Shown here: positions 25,387-32,524 of the stretch, one piece after another
How the letters are laid out: each line of letters begins with the position of its first letter
Numbering within the stretch: position 1 is the first letter of the stretch
Assembly: GCF_019308285.1 (NCBI RefSeq)
Contig: NZ_WWEM01000033.1
Span: 248,001 to 312,000, forward strand
DNA: 64,000 bases
Source: Flavobacterium quisquiliarum
Lineage (GTDB): Bacteria; Bacteroidota; Bacteroidia; Flavobacteriales; Flavobacteriaceae
Reading direction: 5' to 3'
The notes under the pieces: generated by a model
The model's database searches: none
What the model saw: the letters and a program-made list of their open reading frames with translations, nothing else
What the model was told of the DNA's origin: nothing
Position numbers and translations under genes: made by a program

Positions 25387-25426
25387 ATTTTTCTACCGAT
25401 GAGATACTCCTAGCGGAGTATATTCT
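25387..25426. repeat. Short palindromic element downstream of rlmN
   Basis: TTTTTCTACCGATGAG leads into ATACTCC-TAGC-GGAGTAT (25404-25421), a perfect 7-bp stem with a four-base loop. The leader plus hairpin resembles a dispersed palindromic repeat type that I recall from Flavobacterium genomes; only one copy is in this window, so membership of a family is not shown here. Confidence 0.45.
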
Positions 25427-25435
25427 GGCGAATAT

Positions 25436-26482
25436 TTATTCTGCTTCTTTGTTGGCTAGTTGTCCGCAGGCAGCGTCGATGTCTTTTCCTCGGCTTCTTC
25501 TTACTTTAACCACCACTCCAATATTTTCTAATGCTTTTATGTAGGCCATAATAGCTTCTTCTGAAGCTTGCTGGAATTCTCCGTCATCAATTGGATTGTA
25601 TTCAATTAAGTTTACTTTGCATGGAACATATTTACAGAATTTCACTAAAGCATCAACCGAAGCTTTGTCGTCGTTAATTCCTTTCCAGACTACATATTCG
25701 TATGAAATTTTACTTTTGGTTTTTCTGTACCAATATTCTAAGGCTTCTCTTAGATCTTTTAACGGAAAGTTTTTACTGAAAGGCATGATTCGCGCACGAG
25801 TTTCATCAATTGCTGAATGCAGAGAAACGGCTAATTTGAACTTCACATCATCATCTGCCATTTTTTTGATCATTTTCGGAATTCCGGAAGTCGAAACCAT
25901 AATACGTTTTGGAGACATTCCTAAACCTTCTTCTGAAGTAATCATATCAATTGCTTTAATGACATTATTATAATTCATTAAAGGCTCTCCCATTCCCATG
26001 AAAACAATATTCGAAAGCGGATGATTGTAATACAAACGGCTTTCTTTATCAATAGCCAGAACTTGATCGTAAATTTCGCCTGGTTCTAGATTACGCATTC
26101 TTTTTAATCTAGCTGTAGCACAAAAATTACAATCTAAACTGCACCCAACCTGACTCGATACACAAGCTGTAGTTCTGGTATCTGTCGGAATTAAAACCGA
26201 TTCCACTACAAGTCCGTCATGAAGTCTTACGGCATTTTTTACAGTTCCGTCACTACTTTTTTGCATGGTATCAACCTTAATATGATTGATAACAAAATTA
26301 TTCTCCAGCATAGACCTTGTAGTCTTGGCTACATTAGTCATATCTTCAAAACTGTGAGCTCCTTTGCTCCACAACCATTCATAAACCTGATTGCCACGAA
26401 ACGCTTTATCTCCATTTTCAACGAAAAAATCGCGAAGCTGGTCTTTTGATAAGGCGCGTATGTCTTTTTTCTCCATTTGCAT
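25436..26482 (-). CDS. rlmN: Dual-specificity 23S/tRNA methyltransferase RlmN
   Basis: Radical-SAM enzyme that methylates C2 of A2503 in 23S rRNA and A37 in some tRNAs. The cluster motif is C114-x3-C118-x2-C121 (GCSLDCNFCATA); VFMGMGEPL and SLHSAIDETRA follow, and the C-terminal Cys region SRGKDIDAACGQL carries the methyl-carrier cysteine. The 348 residues are typical. ATG codons at 26482 and 26476 are both possible starts; a -7 box at 26487-26494 leaves almost no leader. Confidence 0.96.
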   Translation of the reverse strand: MQMEKKDIRALSKDQLRDFFVENGDKAFRGNQVYEWLWSKGAHSFEDMTNVAKTTRSMLENNFVINHIKVDTMQKSSDGTVKNAVRLHDGLVVESVLIPTDTRTTACVSSQVGCSLDCNFCATARLKRMRNLEPGEIYDQVLAIDKESRLYYNHPLSNIVFMGMGEPLMNYNNVIKAIDMITSEEGLGMSPKRIMVSTSGIPKMIKKMADDDVKFKLAVSLHSAIDETRARIMPFSKNFPLKDLREALEYWYRKTKSKISYEYVVWKGINDDKASVDALVKFCKYVPCKVNLIEYNPIDDGEFQQASEEAIMAYIKALENIGVVVKVRRSRGKDIDAACGQLANKEAE

Positions 26483-26486
26483 GCTG

Positions 26487-26494
26487 CAAAGTTA
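26487..26494 (-). promoter_or_regulatory. -7 promoter element for rlmN
   Basis: Minus strand TAACTTTG, exact TAnnTTTG, ending 5 bases before the ATG at 26482. The transcript would be leaderless or nearly so; the ATG at 26476 is then a candidate start. Confidence 0.6.
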
Positions 26495-26698
26495 ATCACT
26501 TTTGTCATTTTTCTTTGCATTTTAAATACATTCTTAAAATCTCATTCAAAAAAAGCGAATCATTACAGTTTTCGTAAAAAACACACAACTTAATAAAAGA
26601 CAAATATTTACAACCGAAATTATTCTTCATAAATCCTACCTATATATATAACCTCAACAATTCATCCTTTACAATAAAGATTTAATAAAACTTTTGTC

Positions 26699-26712
26699 AT
26701 GATTTTTATCAT
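26699..26712. promoter_or_regulatory. Crp/Fnr-like palindromic operator, copy 1
   Basis: ATGATTTTTATCAT: inverted half-sites ATGAT/ATCAT around TTTT, matching the TGAT-N4-ATCA pattern of Fnr-type regulators. Its centre is 29.5 bases before the start of the -7 box, placing it near -41, the classical class II activator position. An identical site at identical spacing precedes the second YceI gene. Confidence 0.7.
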
Positions 26713-26734
26713 TCCGTTTGTTTTATGTCAGTCC

Positions 26735-26742
26735 TAATTTTG
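26735..26742 (+). promoter_or_regulatory. -7 promoter element for the first YceI gene
   Basis: TAATTTTG, an exact TAnnTTTG match, 73 bases before the ATG at 26816. Confidence 0.65.
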
Positions 26743-26815
26743 ACCCAAGAAATAAGGTTAGTTCTCAACCACTTCATTGAACTCTCCTGATTAAAATTAA
26801 CCTAACATAATCAAG

Positions 26816-27376
26816 ATGAAAACAATTAAATCAATCCTATTAACGGTACTATTCACAACAGCTACTTTACAAATAAATGCACAACGAACTTATAGTGTAA
26901 ATGCAAGTTCAACTTTTGAAGTTGCCGGAACTTCAACTGTACACGATTGGGTAATGAAATCTTCAGAAGGAACAGGAACGGCAAATTTAACTATCAAAGA
27001 TTCTAAACTAACAGGGATAAACAGTTTAAGCATTTCATTATTAGCAGAAAGCTTAAAAAGCTACAAAGCCAGTATGGATAAAGTCGCTTATGAAGCTTTA
27101 GACACAGAAAATCATCAAAACATTGAATACGTTTTAAAATCTGCTGCTAAAATTGACGATACCACTTGGAACCTAACAGGAGTTTATACGATTGCTGGCG
27201 TAAGCAGAGAGTTTGTCACACAAGTAAGAATAACCTATAATAATGGAATTTTCACTTTACAAGGCTCAAACCAGATCACTTTCGCCGATTTTGAAATGGC
27301 TCCTCCAAAAGCAGCTCTTGGTGTTGTAAAAGCGGGAAAAGACTTGACAGTAATCTTCAACATCATTTTAAGCTAA
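26816..27376 (+). CDS. YceI-family secreted protein (copy 1)
   Basis: 186 residues with a signal peptide (SILLTVLFTTATLQINAQ). The mature YceI lipocalin-like domain shows FEVAGTSTVHDWVMKSSEGT near its start and ITFADFEMAPPKAALGVVKA near its end. YceI proteins are periplasmic barrels that bind polyisoprenoids such as quinone tails (known for the family); the ligand here is not established. The gene is a paralog of the one at 27676 and shares its operator layout. A 299-base gap to the next gene suggests it is monocistronic. Confidence 0.9.
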   Translation: MKTIKSILLTVLFTTATLQINAQRTYSVNASSTFEVAGTSTVHDWVMKSSEGTGTANLTIKDSKLTGINSLSISLLAESLKSYKASMDKVAYEALDTENHQNIEYVLKSAAKIDDTTWNLTGVYTIAGVSREFVTQVRITYNNGIFTLQGSNQITFADFEMAPPKAALGVVKAGKDLTVIFNIILS

Positions 27377-27553
27377 ACAAAGCACTTTTTAATTGTTAAA
27401 AATCCTCCAAATTATCCCTAGGGATTCTTACTTCTAAAATCTTAAAAATTCATAATTCAACAAATTTATACGTTCTTTTTTGCCTTAGTGATCGATTTCG
27501 TAAAAAATGAAAACGTTGTAGTTATTAAATACCTATTTAATAAAATTTTAACA

Positions 27554-27567
27554 ATGATTTTTATCAT
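27554..27567. promoter_or_regulatory. Crp/Fnr-like palindromic operator, copy 2
   Basis: ATGATTTTTATCAT, identical to 26699-26712, with its centre again 29.5 bases before the -7 element. The rest of the 299-base gap contains only a 12-bp palindrome ATCCCTAGGGAT (27414-27425) with no T-run. Confidence 0.7.
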
Positions 27568-27589
27568 GTATTTCTCTGATTTATAGGGG

Positions 27590-27597
27590 GATCTTTG
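27590..27597 (+). promoter_or_regulatory. Probable -7 element for the second YceI gene
   Basis: GATCTTTG, one mismatch from TAnnTTTG. The weaker box would be consistent with dependence on an activator bound at 27554-27567 (inference). Confidence 0.5.
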
Positions 27598-27675
27598 ATA
27601 CAAGTTAAAACAACATTCTTAGTACTAAATAGAAACTGGCCGACTTATTAACTTATTTTTTTACAATAAAAAAAC

Positions 27676-28254
27676 ATGACTAACATGAAAACAAGTACAA
27701 TAAAATTTTTCGCATTAGTAACAGCTTTCTTCGGAATTACATCAATTGTTACCGCACAAAAATCATACAATTTAGACAGCAAATCTACTTTCTCTGTTGC
27801 AGGAACTTCAACACTTCATGACTGGGAAATGAAATCGGCTTCTGGAACAGGAACTGCATCCTTAAATATCGCTAACGGAAAATTAACTGATATCGATGCA
27901 TTAGCCATAACGCTTCCAGCAGAAACCGTAAAAAGCGAGAAAAAAAGCATGGATAAAGTAGCTTACGAAACTTTAAAAACAGACAAAAACAAAAACATTA
28001 AATATGTTCTAAAATCTGCTGAAAAAGTAAATGAAACTACTTGGGAACTAACTGGAACATATACTATCGCCGGAGTCAGCAAAGTGTACAAAACAACTGC
28101 AAAAACAACTGTTACAAAAGACGGTTTGAATCTGCAGGGATCTAATAAAATCACTTTCACAGATTTCGGAATGAAATCGCCAACTGCAATGTTGGGAACT
28201 ATTAAAACAGGTCAAGACCTAACCATAAAATTTAATTTAAACTTTAATCTATAG
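27676..28254 (+). CDS. YceI-family secreted protein (copy 2)
   Basis: 192 residues with a signal peptide (IKFFALVTAFFGITSIVTAQ) and a YceI domain clearly paralogous to copy 1: FSVAGTSTLHDWEMKSASGT and ITFTDFGMKSPTAMLGTIKT. ATG codons at 27676 and 27685 both fit. Only 5 bases separate it from the porin gene, so they are co-transcribed. The pair suggests a secreted lipid-binding protein working with an outer-membrane barrel (inference). Confidence 0.9.
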   Translation: MTNMKTSTIKFFALVTAFFGITSIVTAQKSYNLDSKSTFSVAGTSTLHDWEMKSASGTGTASLNIANGKLTDIDALAITLPAETVKSEKKSMDKVAYETLKTDKNKNIKYVLKSAEKVNETTWELTGTYTIAGVSKVYKTTAKTTVTKDGLNLQGSNKITFTDFGMKSPTAMLGTIKTGQDLTIKFNLNFNL

Positions 28255-28259
28255 CCGCC

Positions 28260-29711
28260 ATGAAGAAGATTTATATCCTATTTATTACATTAATAAGTAC
28301 GTTTGCTGTTAATGCACAAGTTAGCTTTGGAAACATGCAAAACCAAATCTCTAGAGGGAAAGACGGTATCAATGTTTTCGATGTACAAAAAGACACTAGA
28401 GAATTTAAAGGCCTTAGCATTGATCTTGGTGGTGCTTTCAACATGGATTTCCAGGCAACAAATTCATTCAACGACCAACCTGCCAGCATTACGACTACGA
28501 CCACTACAGCTACTGGAACTACGACTAGATCAATTACAGGATATCGCTTAATGAATACTGAGAACAATTTTACCCTTCCTGCTGCTGATATGTATATAGG
28601 CGCTCAATTGTTTGACGGAGTAAGAGTAAACTTAGATATCTATTTAGCTTCAAGACACCACAATGATTCTTATGTAAAAGGTGGATACTTACAAATTGAC
28701 AAGTTAGACTTCATCAAAAAAGACTTCTTAGCTGATTTCATGAAATATGCTACAATTAAAATTGGACAAATGGAGAACAATTTTGGTGATGCTCACTTCA
28801 GAGGTTCTGATAATGGTAATACCATCCGAAATGCATTTGTTGGGAACAACGTGATGTATTCTTTCACTACAGAAATGGGTATGGAGGTTTACTACAATAG
28901 AAATGGATTAGTAAGTATGTTAGGTGTTACAAATGGTAATTTAAATCAAAGTAATGAAGAAGTTTTCTACACTACTGGACCAAACACCAATACAACACAC
29001 AGCCCTTCAATTTTAGCTAAATTGGGTTATGACAAACAGCTTAATGAAGATTTAAGAGTGAGATTAACGGGTTCTCTTTACCATAATGCAAATCTGGGAA
29101 ATGCAAACATATATTCTGCTAATAGATCAGGATTTGGTTATTGGGGTATCTTGAATAACAACGCTTATAAAAATACCATTACTAAAACTGATGCTAGTGG
29201 TACTGTTATTTCTACCACTACTACTGATGTGGCTACTACTTTTAGTAAAACATCTACTCCAGAAGCAACGTTCAATCCTAATTTCAAAAACTGGGCTACT
29301 ACGTACATGATTAACCCTTTTGTTAAATATAAAGGACTTGAATTCTTCGGAACAATCGAATTAGCTTCAGGAGGAGATAAAGCTGGTACTGATGACAAAC
29401 GTACTGCTAATCAATATGCTTCAGAGCTTATTTACAGATTTGGAAACACTGAACAATTCTATATCGGAGGAAAATACAATACTGTATCTGGAAAATTATC
29501 TAATGCCGATGCCAAAAAGGTTACCGTAGATAAATTTGAAGCAAGTGCTGGTTGGTTTATGACTAAAAACATTCTAGCTAAATTAAACTACGTAAATCAA
29601 AAATATAAAGATTATTCACAATTTACCGGAGATCCTGCTACAGGAAATCTAAACAACTTTTACGGTGGTAAATTTGAAGGTTTAGTATTCGAAGCAACCA
29701 TTGCGTTCTAA
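28260..29711 (+). CDS. Outer-membrane porin-like beta-barrel protein
   Basis: 483 residues with a signal peptide (ILFITLISTFAVNAQ). The mature protein alternates aromatic and polar residues throughout and ends with a beta-strand finishing VFEATIAF, an aromatic C-terminus typical of Omp85-inserted barrels. Stretches such as TIKIGQMENNFGDAHFRGSD resemble phosphate-selective porin (OprP/O-like) barrels. A Thr-rich extracellular-type loop lies near residues 78-92. It sits in an operon between two YceI-type genes; its cargo is unknown. Confidence 0.85.
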   Translation: MKKIYILFITLISTFAVNAQVSFGNMQNQISRGKDGINVFDVQKDTREFKGLSIDLGGAFNMDFQATNSFNDQPASITTTTTTATGTTTRSITGYRLMNTENNFTLPAADMYIGAQLFDGVRVNLDIYLASRHHNDSYVKGGYLQIDKLDFIKKDFLADFMKYATIKIGQMENNFGDAHFRGSDNGNTIRNAFVGNNVMYSFTTEMGMEVYYNRNGLVSMLGVTNGNLNQSNEEVFYTTGPNTNTTHSPSILAKLGYDKQLNEDLRVRLTGSLYHNANLGNANIYSANRSGFGYWGILNNNAYKNTITKTDASGTVISTTTTDVATTFSKTSTPEATFNPNFKNWATTYMINPFVKYKGLEFFGTIELASGGDKAGTDDKRTANQYASELIYRFGNTEQFYIGGKYNTVSGKLSNADAKKVTVDKFEASAGWFMTKNILAKLNYVNQKYKDYSQFTGDPATGNLNNFYGGKFEGLVFEATIAF

Positions 29712-29721
29712 TATAAAAAAA

Positions 29722-30273
29722 ATGAAAACAAGATTTCAAATATTAATTATGGGTTTAGTACTATTCTTTTTACTAGGAAGTGCTAAACCCACTTTTTTCC
29801 CAGAAGATAGCGCTGTGGTAATTAATAAAATTAAAATAGAAATCACAGGACTATCTACAGTTGGCAAATACAATTGCTCTAATACCTTTACTATAAAGGA
29901 TACGGTTTATGTTAACTGCATTAAAAAAAATACGTTTAATACCGAAATTAAAATGTCTGACTTTGATTGCGGCAACAAAATCATGACCAAAGATTTACAG
30001 GGAACTGTCAAAGTAAAAAAATTTCCAAACAGTACGGTTTCGATTTCAGACATTAAACCAAGCGGTAAAAATTACAAATGCAGACTTAATTTCTACATTA
30101 CAGATAAAACTTTAAAATACAAAGATTTCATTTTATACAATACAGATGATAAAATTCAAGGAACATTGAGTTTAAAATTCTCTGATATCGAATTAGAACC
30201 GCCAGTAAAAATGGCTGGTTTAATCAAAGTAAAAGACGATATTGTAATCAATTTTAGTTTATACAAAAAATAA
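29722..30273 (+). CDS. YceI-like secreted protein (copy 3, divergent)
   Basis: 183 residues from the ATG at 29722. The N-terminus RFQILIMGLVLFFLLGSAKP is a signal peptide. The mature part resembles a YceI barrel in length and in its closing strand pattern (LKFSDIELEPPVKMAGLIKV parallels the ITFADFEMAPP region of copies 1 and 2) but is diverged and contains four Cys residues. An in-frame TTG at 29701 would overlap the porin; the ATG 11 bases after the porin stop is preferred. Confidence 0.75.
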   Translation: MKTRFQILIMGLVLFFLLGSAKPTFFPEDSAVVINKIKIEITGLSTVGKYNCSNTFTIKDTVYVNCIKKNTFNTEIKMSDFDCGNKIMTKDLQGTVKVKKFPNSTVSISDIKPSGKNYKCRLNFYITDKTLKYKDFILYNTDDKIQGTLSLKFSDIELEPPVKMAGLIKVKDDIVINFSLYKK

Positions 30274-30323
30274 CTTTTTTCTTCATAAAAAAATTAAATA
30301 GCGAACAGACAAAAATTAAAAAT

Positions 30324-30340
30324 TTGGCACAGGAATTGTT
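30324..30340 (+). promoter_or_regulatory. Sigma54-like -24/-12 promoter
   Basis: TTGGCAC-AGGAA-TTGTT fits the TGGCACN-N4-TTGCW pattern except for T instead of C at -12; the GG and G cores are spaced 10 bases apart as required. It lies 113 bases before the ATG at 30453. An in-frame TTG at 30324 is part of the -24 element and so not a start codon. Confidence 0.5.
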
Positions 30341-30452
30341 TTGCTCTCAAAAGAAAAATAATCTTACAAAGAGCTCAATCATTTTAAAATTTGTATTTTT
30401 ATTTTTCAGCCATATAACCTTTAAGTTTTATCAACCTAACAAAAATGTAATT

Positions 30453-30818
30453 ATGAAAAAACAAATTTTAAGTTTAGCTGTTGTTGCTTTATTAACGTTT
30501 GCTGTTCAATCATGCGAGAAAAAAGAACCTAAACCAGCCGAAGATGAATTAACTCTTGGAAACAAAGTAGATTCTCTAACCACAGACATCAAAGAAGTAA
30601 AAGACAGCGCTGTAAGCAAAGCCGAAAGTGCAGCCACTAAAGCCAAAGACGCAACAGAAACTGCCGCTCAAGATGTAAAAAACGCAACTAAAAAAGCTGC
30701 TGAAGATGTAAAAGACGCCACTAAAAAAGGGGCTGAAAAAGTAGAAAATGCTGCTAAAGCTGCCAAAGACGGAACTGTAAAAACAGCTAAAGAAGTAAAC
30801 GACGCTTTGAAAAAATAA
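30453..30818 (+). CDS. Small lipoprotein with amphipathic Ala/Lys-rich repeats
   Basis: 121 residues. A lipoprotein signal (QILSLAVVALLTFAVQSCEK, Cys at about residue 22) precedes a long helix built of near-repeats: ATKAKDATETAAQDVKNATK, AAEDVKDATKKGAEKVENAA, AAKDGTVKTAKEVNDALKK. The pattern resembles LEA/apolipoprotein-like and YtxH-type stress proteins, which bind membranes or protect surfaces; the role is inferred. The ATG directly before the signal peptide was chosen over an upstream TTG. A sigma54-like promoter upstream suggests conditional expression. Confidence 0.8.
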   Translation: MKKQILSLAVVALLTFAVQSCEKKEPKPAEDELTLGNKVDSLTTDIKEVKDSAVSKAESAATKAKDATETAAQDVKNATKKAAEDVKDATKKGAEKVENAAKAAKDGTVKTAKEVNDALKK

Positions 30819-30843
30819 CCAAATTAAAAAAGCTAATAAACAG

Positions 30844-30873
30844 AAACCATTCGCTACAACGGATGGTTTTTTT
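30844..30873 (+). terminator. Terminator after the repeat lipoprotein
   Basis: AACCATTCG / CGGATGGTT stem (one mismatch) with a short loop and seven T residues. Confidence 0.75.
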
Positions 30874-30901
30874 ATGCACAATAGTTCGTTACTATTTTTT
30901 G

Positions 30902-30909
30902 TATTTTTG
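30902..30909 (+). promoter_or_regulatory. -7 promoter element for the O-methyltransferase
   Basis: TATTTTTG, exact TAnnTTTG, 26 bases before the ATG at 30936. Confidence 0.65.
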
Positions 30910-30935
30910 CTTTTCAAATTACAAGATACTACAAT

Positions 30936-31577
30936 ATGCATTTTATATCACAAGAACTCGAAGATTACATCGAACAGCATTCTGAAAACGAACCAGAATT
31001 ATTGGCAAAACTCAACAAAGAAACGTATCAAAAAATACTTTTACCGAGAATGTTAAGCGGTCATTTCCAAGGACGTGTTTTAAGTATGCTTTCGAAATTA
31101 ATCCGTCCTGTAAATATTTTGGAGATTGGAACTTATACGGGTTATGCGGCGTTGTGTTTATGCGAAGGAATGCAGGAAAATGGGCAATTGCATACGATTG
31201 ATATTAAAGAAGAATTAGTCGATTTTCAGCGAAAATATTTTGACGCATCACCTTGGGGGAAACAAATTTTTCAGCATTTAGGCGAAGCCGTAAATATTAT
31301 TCCAGATTTAGATGTGAAATTTGATTTGGTTTTTATTGATGCCGATAAAGAAAACTACCTTAATTACTGGGAAATGATTGTTCCAAAGATGAATAAAGGC
31401 GGTATTATTTTGTCTGATAATGTTTTATGGAGCGGCAAAATTCTAGAACCAGTTCATCCAAATGATGTTAGTACAAAAGTGCTTTTAGAATACAATCAGC
31501 TTTTGAAAGATGATCCTAGAGTCGAGACGGTTTTACTGCCTATTCGTGATGGACTAACTGTTAGTCGAGTTCTATAA
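30936..31577 (+). CDS. SAM-dependent O-methyltransferase (COMT/MT3 family)
   Basis: 213 residues, cytoplasmic. The SAM loop is LEIGTYTGYAAL (about 62-73); the metal/catalytic stretch FIDADKENY and SDNVLWSGKI follow as in caffeoyl-CoA/catechol-type and TrmR-like O-methyltransferases. TrmR-type enzymes methylate tRNA wobble uridine, so a tRNA substrate is possible, as is a small phenolic. Sequence alone does not decide. Confidence 0.88.
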   Translation: MHFISQELEDYIEQHSENEPELLAKLNKETYQKILLPRMLSGHFQGRVLSMLSKLIRPVNILEIGTYTGYAALCLCEGMQENGQLHTIDIKEELVDFQRKYFDASPWGKQIFQHLGEAVNIIPDLDVKFDLVFIDADKENYLNYWEMIVPKMNKGGIILSDNVLWSGKILEPVHPNDVSTKVLLEYNQLLKDDPRVETVLLPIRDGLTVSRVL

Positions 31578-31586
31578 TTTTTTAGT

Positions 31587-31617
31587 TTCTAAGTTGCTAA
31601 GATGCTGAGATTCTAAG
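31587..31617. repeat. Intergenic repeat, left copy flanking the PhyH gene
   Basis: GCTAAGATGCTGAG inside this stretch matches the reverse complement of the stretch at 32483-32518 at 13 of 14 positions, and both end in TTCTAAG. The copies face each other across the PhyH gene. Confidence 0.5.
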
Positions 31618-31641
31618 TTTTTTTCTTTTCAGATTTTAAAA

Positions 31642-32364
31642 ATGATTCACTCAAAACAAATTCATAGCGAAGGTTTTTCAATTATAAACAACATTTTTAC
31701 TGAAAATGAGATTGAAAATTTGATCTCATTAATTGAAAATGCAACCAAAAATGATTCTGATAATGCTACTTTCAGAAAATCTCAAGATTTATTTGCTATC
31801 AGACAATTTCACAAAGAAGTCCCTGAGACTTTAGCTTTTATTTTTAATAAAAATTTAAAAGAAATTATCGAGTTAAATTTTGGAAAGAGATATTTCATAA
31901 CCAAATCAATTTATTTTGATAAACCAGAAAAATCAAATTGGTTTGTGGCTTATCACCAAGATTTGACTATTTCAGTTGACAAAAAAATTGAAGTTGAGAA
32001 TTTTGAGAATTGGACTTTAAAACAAAATCAATTTGCGGTTCAGCCTCCAACAGAAATTTTAGAAGATAATTTCACTATCCGAATTCACATTGATAAAACG
32101 ACTAAAGATAACGGAGCTTTAAAAGTCATTAATAATTCACATTCAAAAGAAATAATCCGAATTGAAAATATGGATTTTGAAAATGAAAAAGAGACAATCT
32201 GTGAAGTAGAGAAAGGCGGTATTATGATTATGAAACCGCTACTTTTCCATGCTTCAAACAAAACCACAAACAACGAACGAAGAAGAGTGATTCATATTGA
32301 ATTCAGCAAACAGCAACTCCCTAACGGCTTAGAGTGGAGCGAAAAAACATTTTTTGAAAATTAA
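31642..32364 (+). CDS. Phytanoyl-CoA dioxygenase (PhyH)-family protein
   Basis: 240 residues, no signal peptide. Fe(II)/2-oxoglutarate dioxygenase fold: the iron ligands are probably the H and D of YHQDLTIS and the distal H in MKPLLFHASNKTT, and the 2-oxoglutarate Arg lies in the following NNERRRVIHIEF. Substrates of bacterial PhyH proteins range from lipids to small metabolites. It stands alone between two facing intergenic repeats, which could hint at mobility, but composition is like its neighbours. Confidence 0.85.
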   Translation: MIHSKQIHSEGFSIINNIFTENEIENLISLIENATKNDSDNATFRKSQDLFAIRQFHKEVPETLAFIFNKNLKEIIELNFGKRYFITKSIYFDKPEKSNWFVAYHQDLTISVDKKIEVENFENWTLKQNQFAVQPPTEILEDNFTIRIHIDKTTKDNGALKVINNSHSKEIIRIENMDFENEKETICEVEKGGIMIMKPLLFHASNKTTNNERRRVIHIEFSKQQLPNGLEWSEKTFFEN

Positions 32365-32371
32365 TTCACAT

Positions 32372-32408
32372 AAAAAAACCTCCAGTTAAAGCTGGAGGCA
32401 TTTTTTTA
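32372..32408 (+). terminator. Terminator after the PhyH gene
   Basis: CCTCCAG / CTGGAGG stem with a six-base loop and a seven-T run. Confidence 0.85.
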
Positions 32409-32435
32409 TAATTTGAAATTTTCCAATCTAATGTT

Positions 32436-32455
32436 AGACGCACTGCGGTGCGTCT
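32436..32455. repeat. GC-rich palindromic repeat unit
   Basis: AGACGCAC-TGCG-GTGCGTCT, a perfect 8-bp stem with a four-base loop, far more GC-rich than its surroundings. I recall similar palindromes as dispersed intergenic repeats in Flavobacterium genomes; one copy is present here. Confidence 0.6.
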
Positions 32456-32482
32456 CTACAAAAAACCGTACTGAAAAGAAAA

Positions 32483-32518
32483 CTTAGAATCTTAGCACCT
32501 CAGTATCTTAGCATCTTA
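32483..32518. repeat. Intergenic repeat, right copy flanking the PhyH gene
   Basis: Reverse-complement partner of 31587-31617 with an 8-base insertion; tandem CTTAG words every 8-11 bases. Confidence 0.5.
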
Positions 32519-32524
32519 AAAAAA

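Larger units (their letters stand above)
26483..26815. other. 333-base divergent intergenic region rlmN / yceI-like gene
   Basis: It holds the rlmN promoter at the left and the YceI palindrome and promoter at the right. Between about 26500 and 26690 I see only AT-rich sequence, including a short TA-repeat at about 26640-26650, and no open frame. Confidence 0.6.

Noticed and set aside
25596..25973. Open frame of about 125 codons antisense to rlmN
   Set aside because: Entirely within conserved radical-SAM coding sequence and without any independent signal.
28480..28545. Thr-rich low-complexity run in the porin gene as a phase-variation tract
   Set aside because: The run uses mixed ACN codons without a perfect short tandem repeat, so slippage is unlikely; it looks like a flexible loop.
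29701..29721. Overlap of the porin and the third YceI-like gene via a TTG start
   Set aside because: The signal peptide begins at the ATG at 29722, so the overlap is probably an artefact of the alternative start codon.
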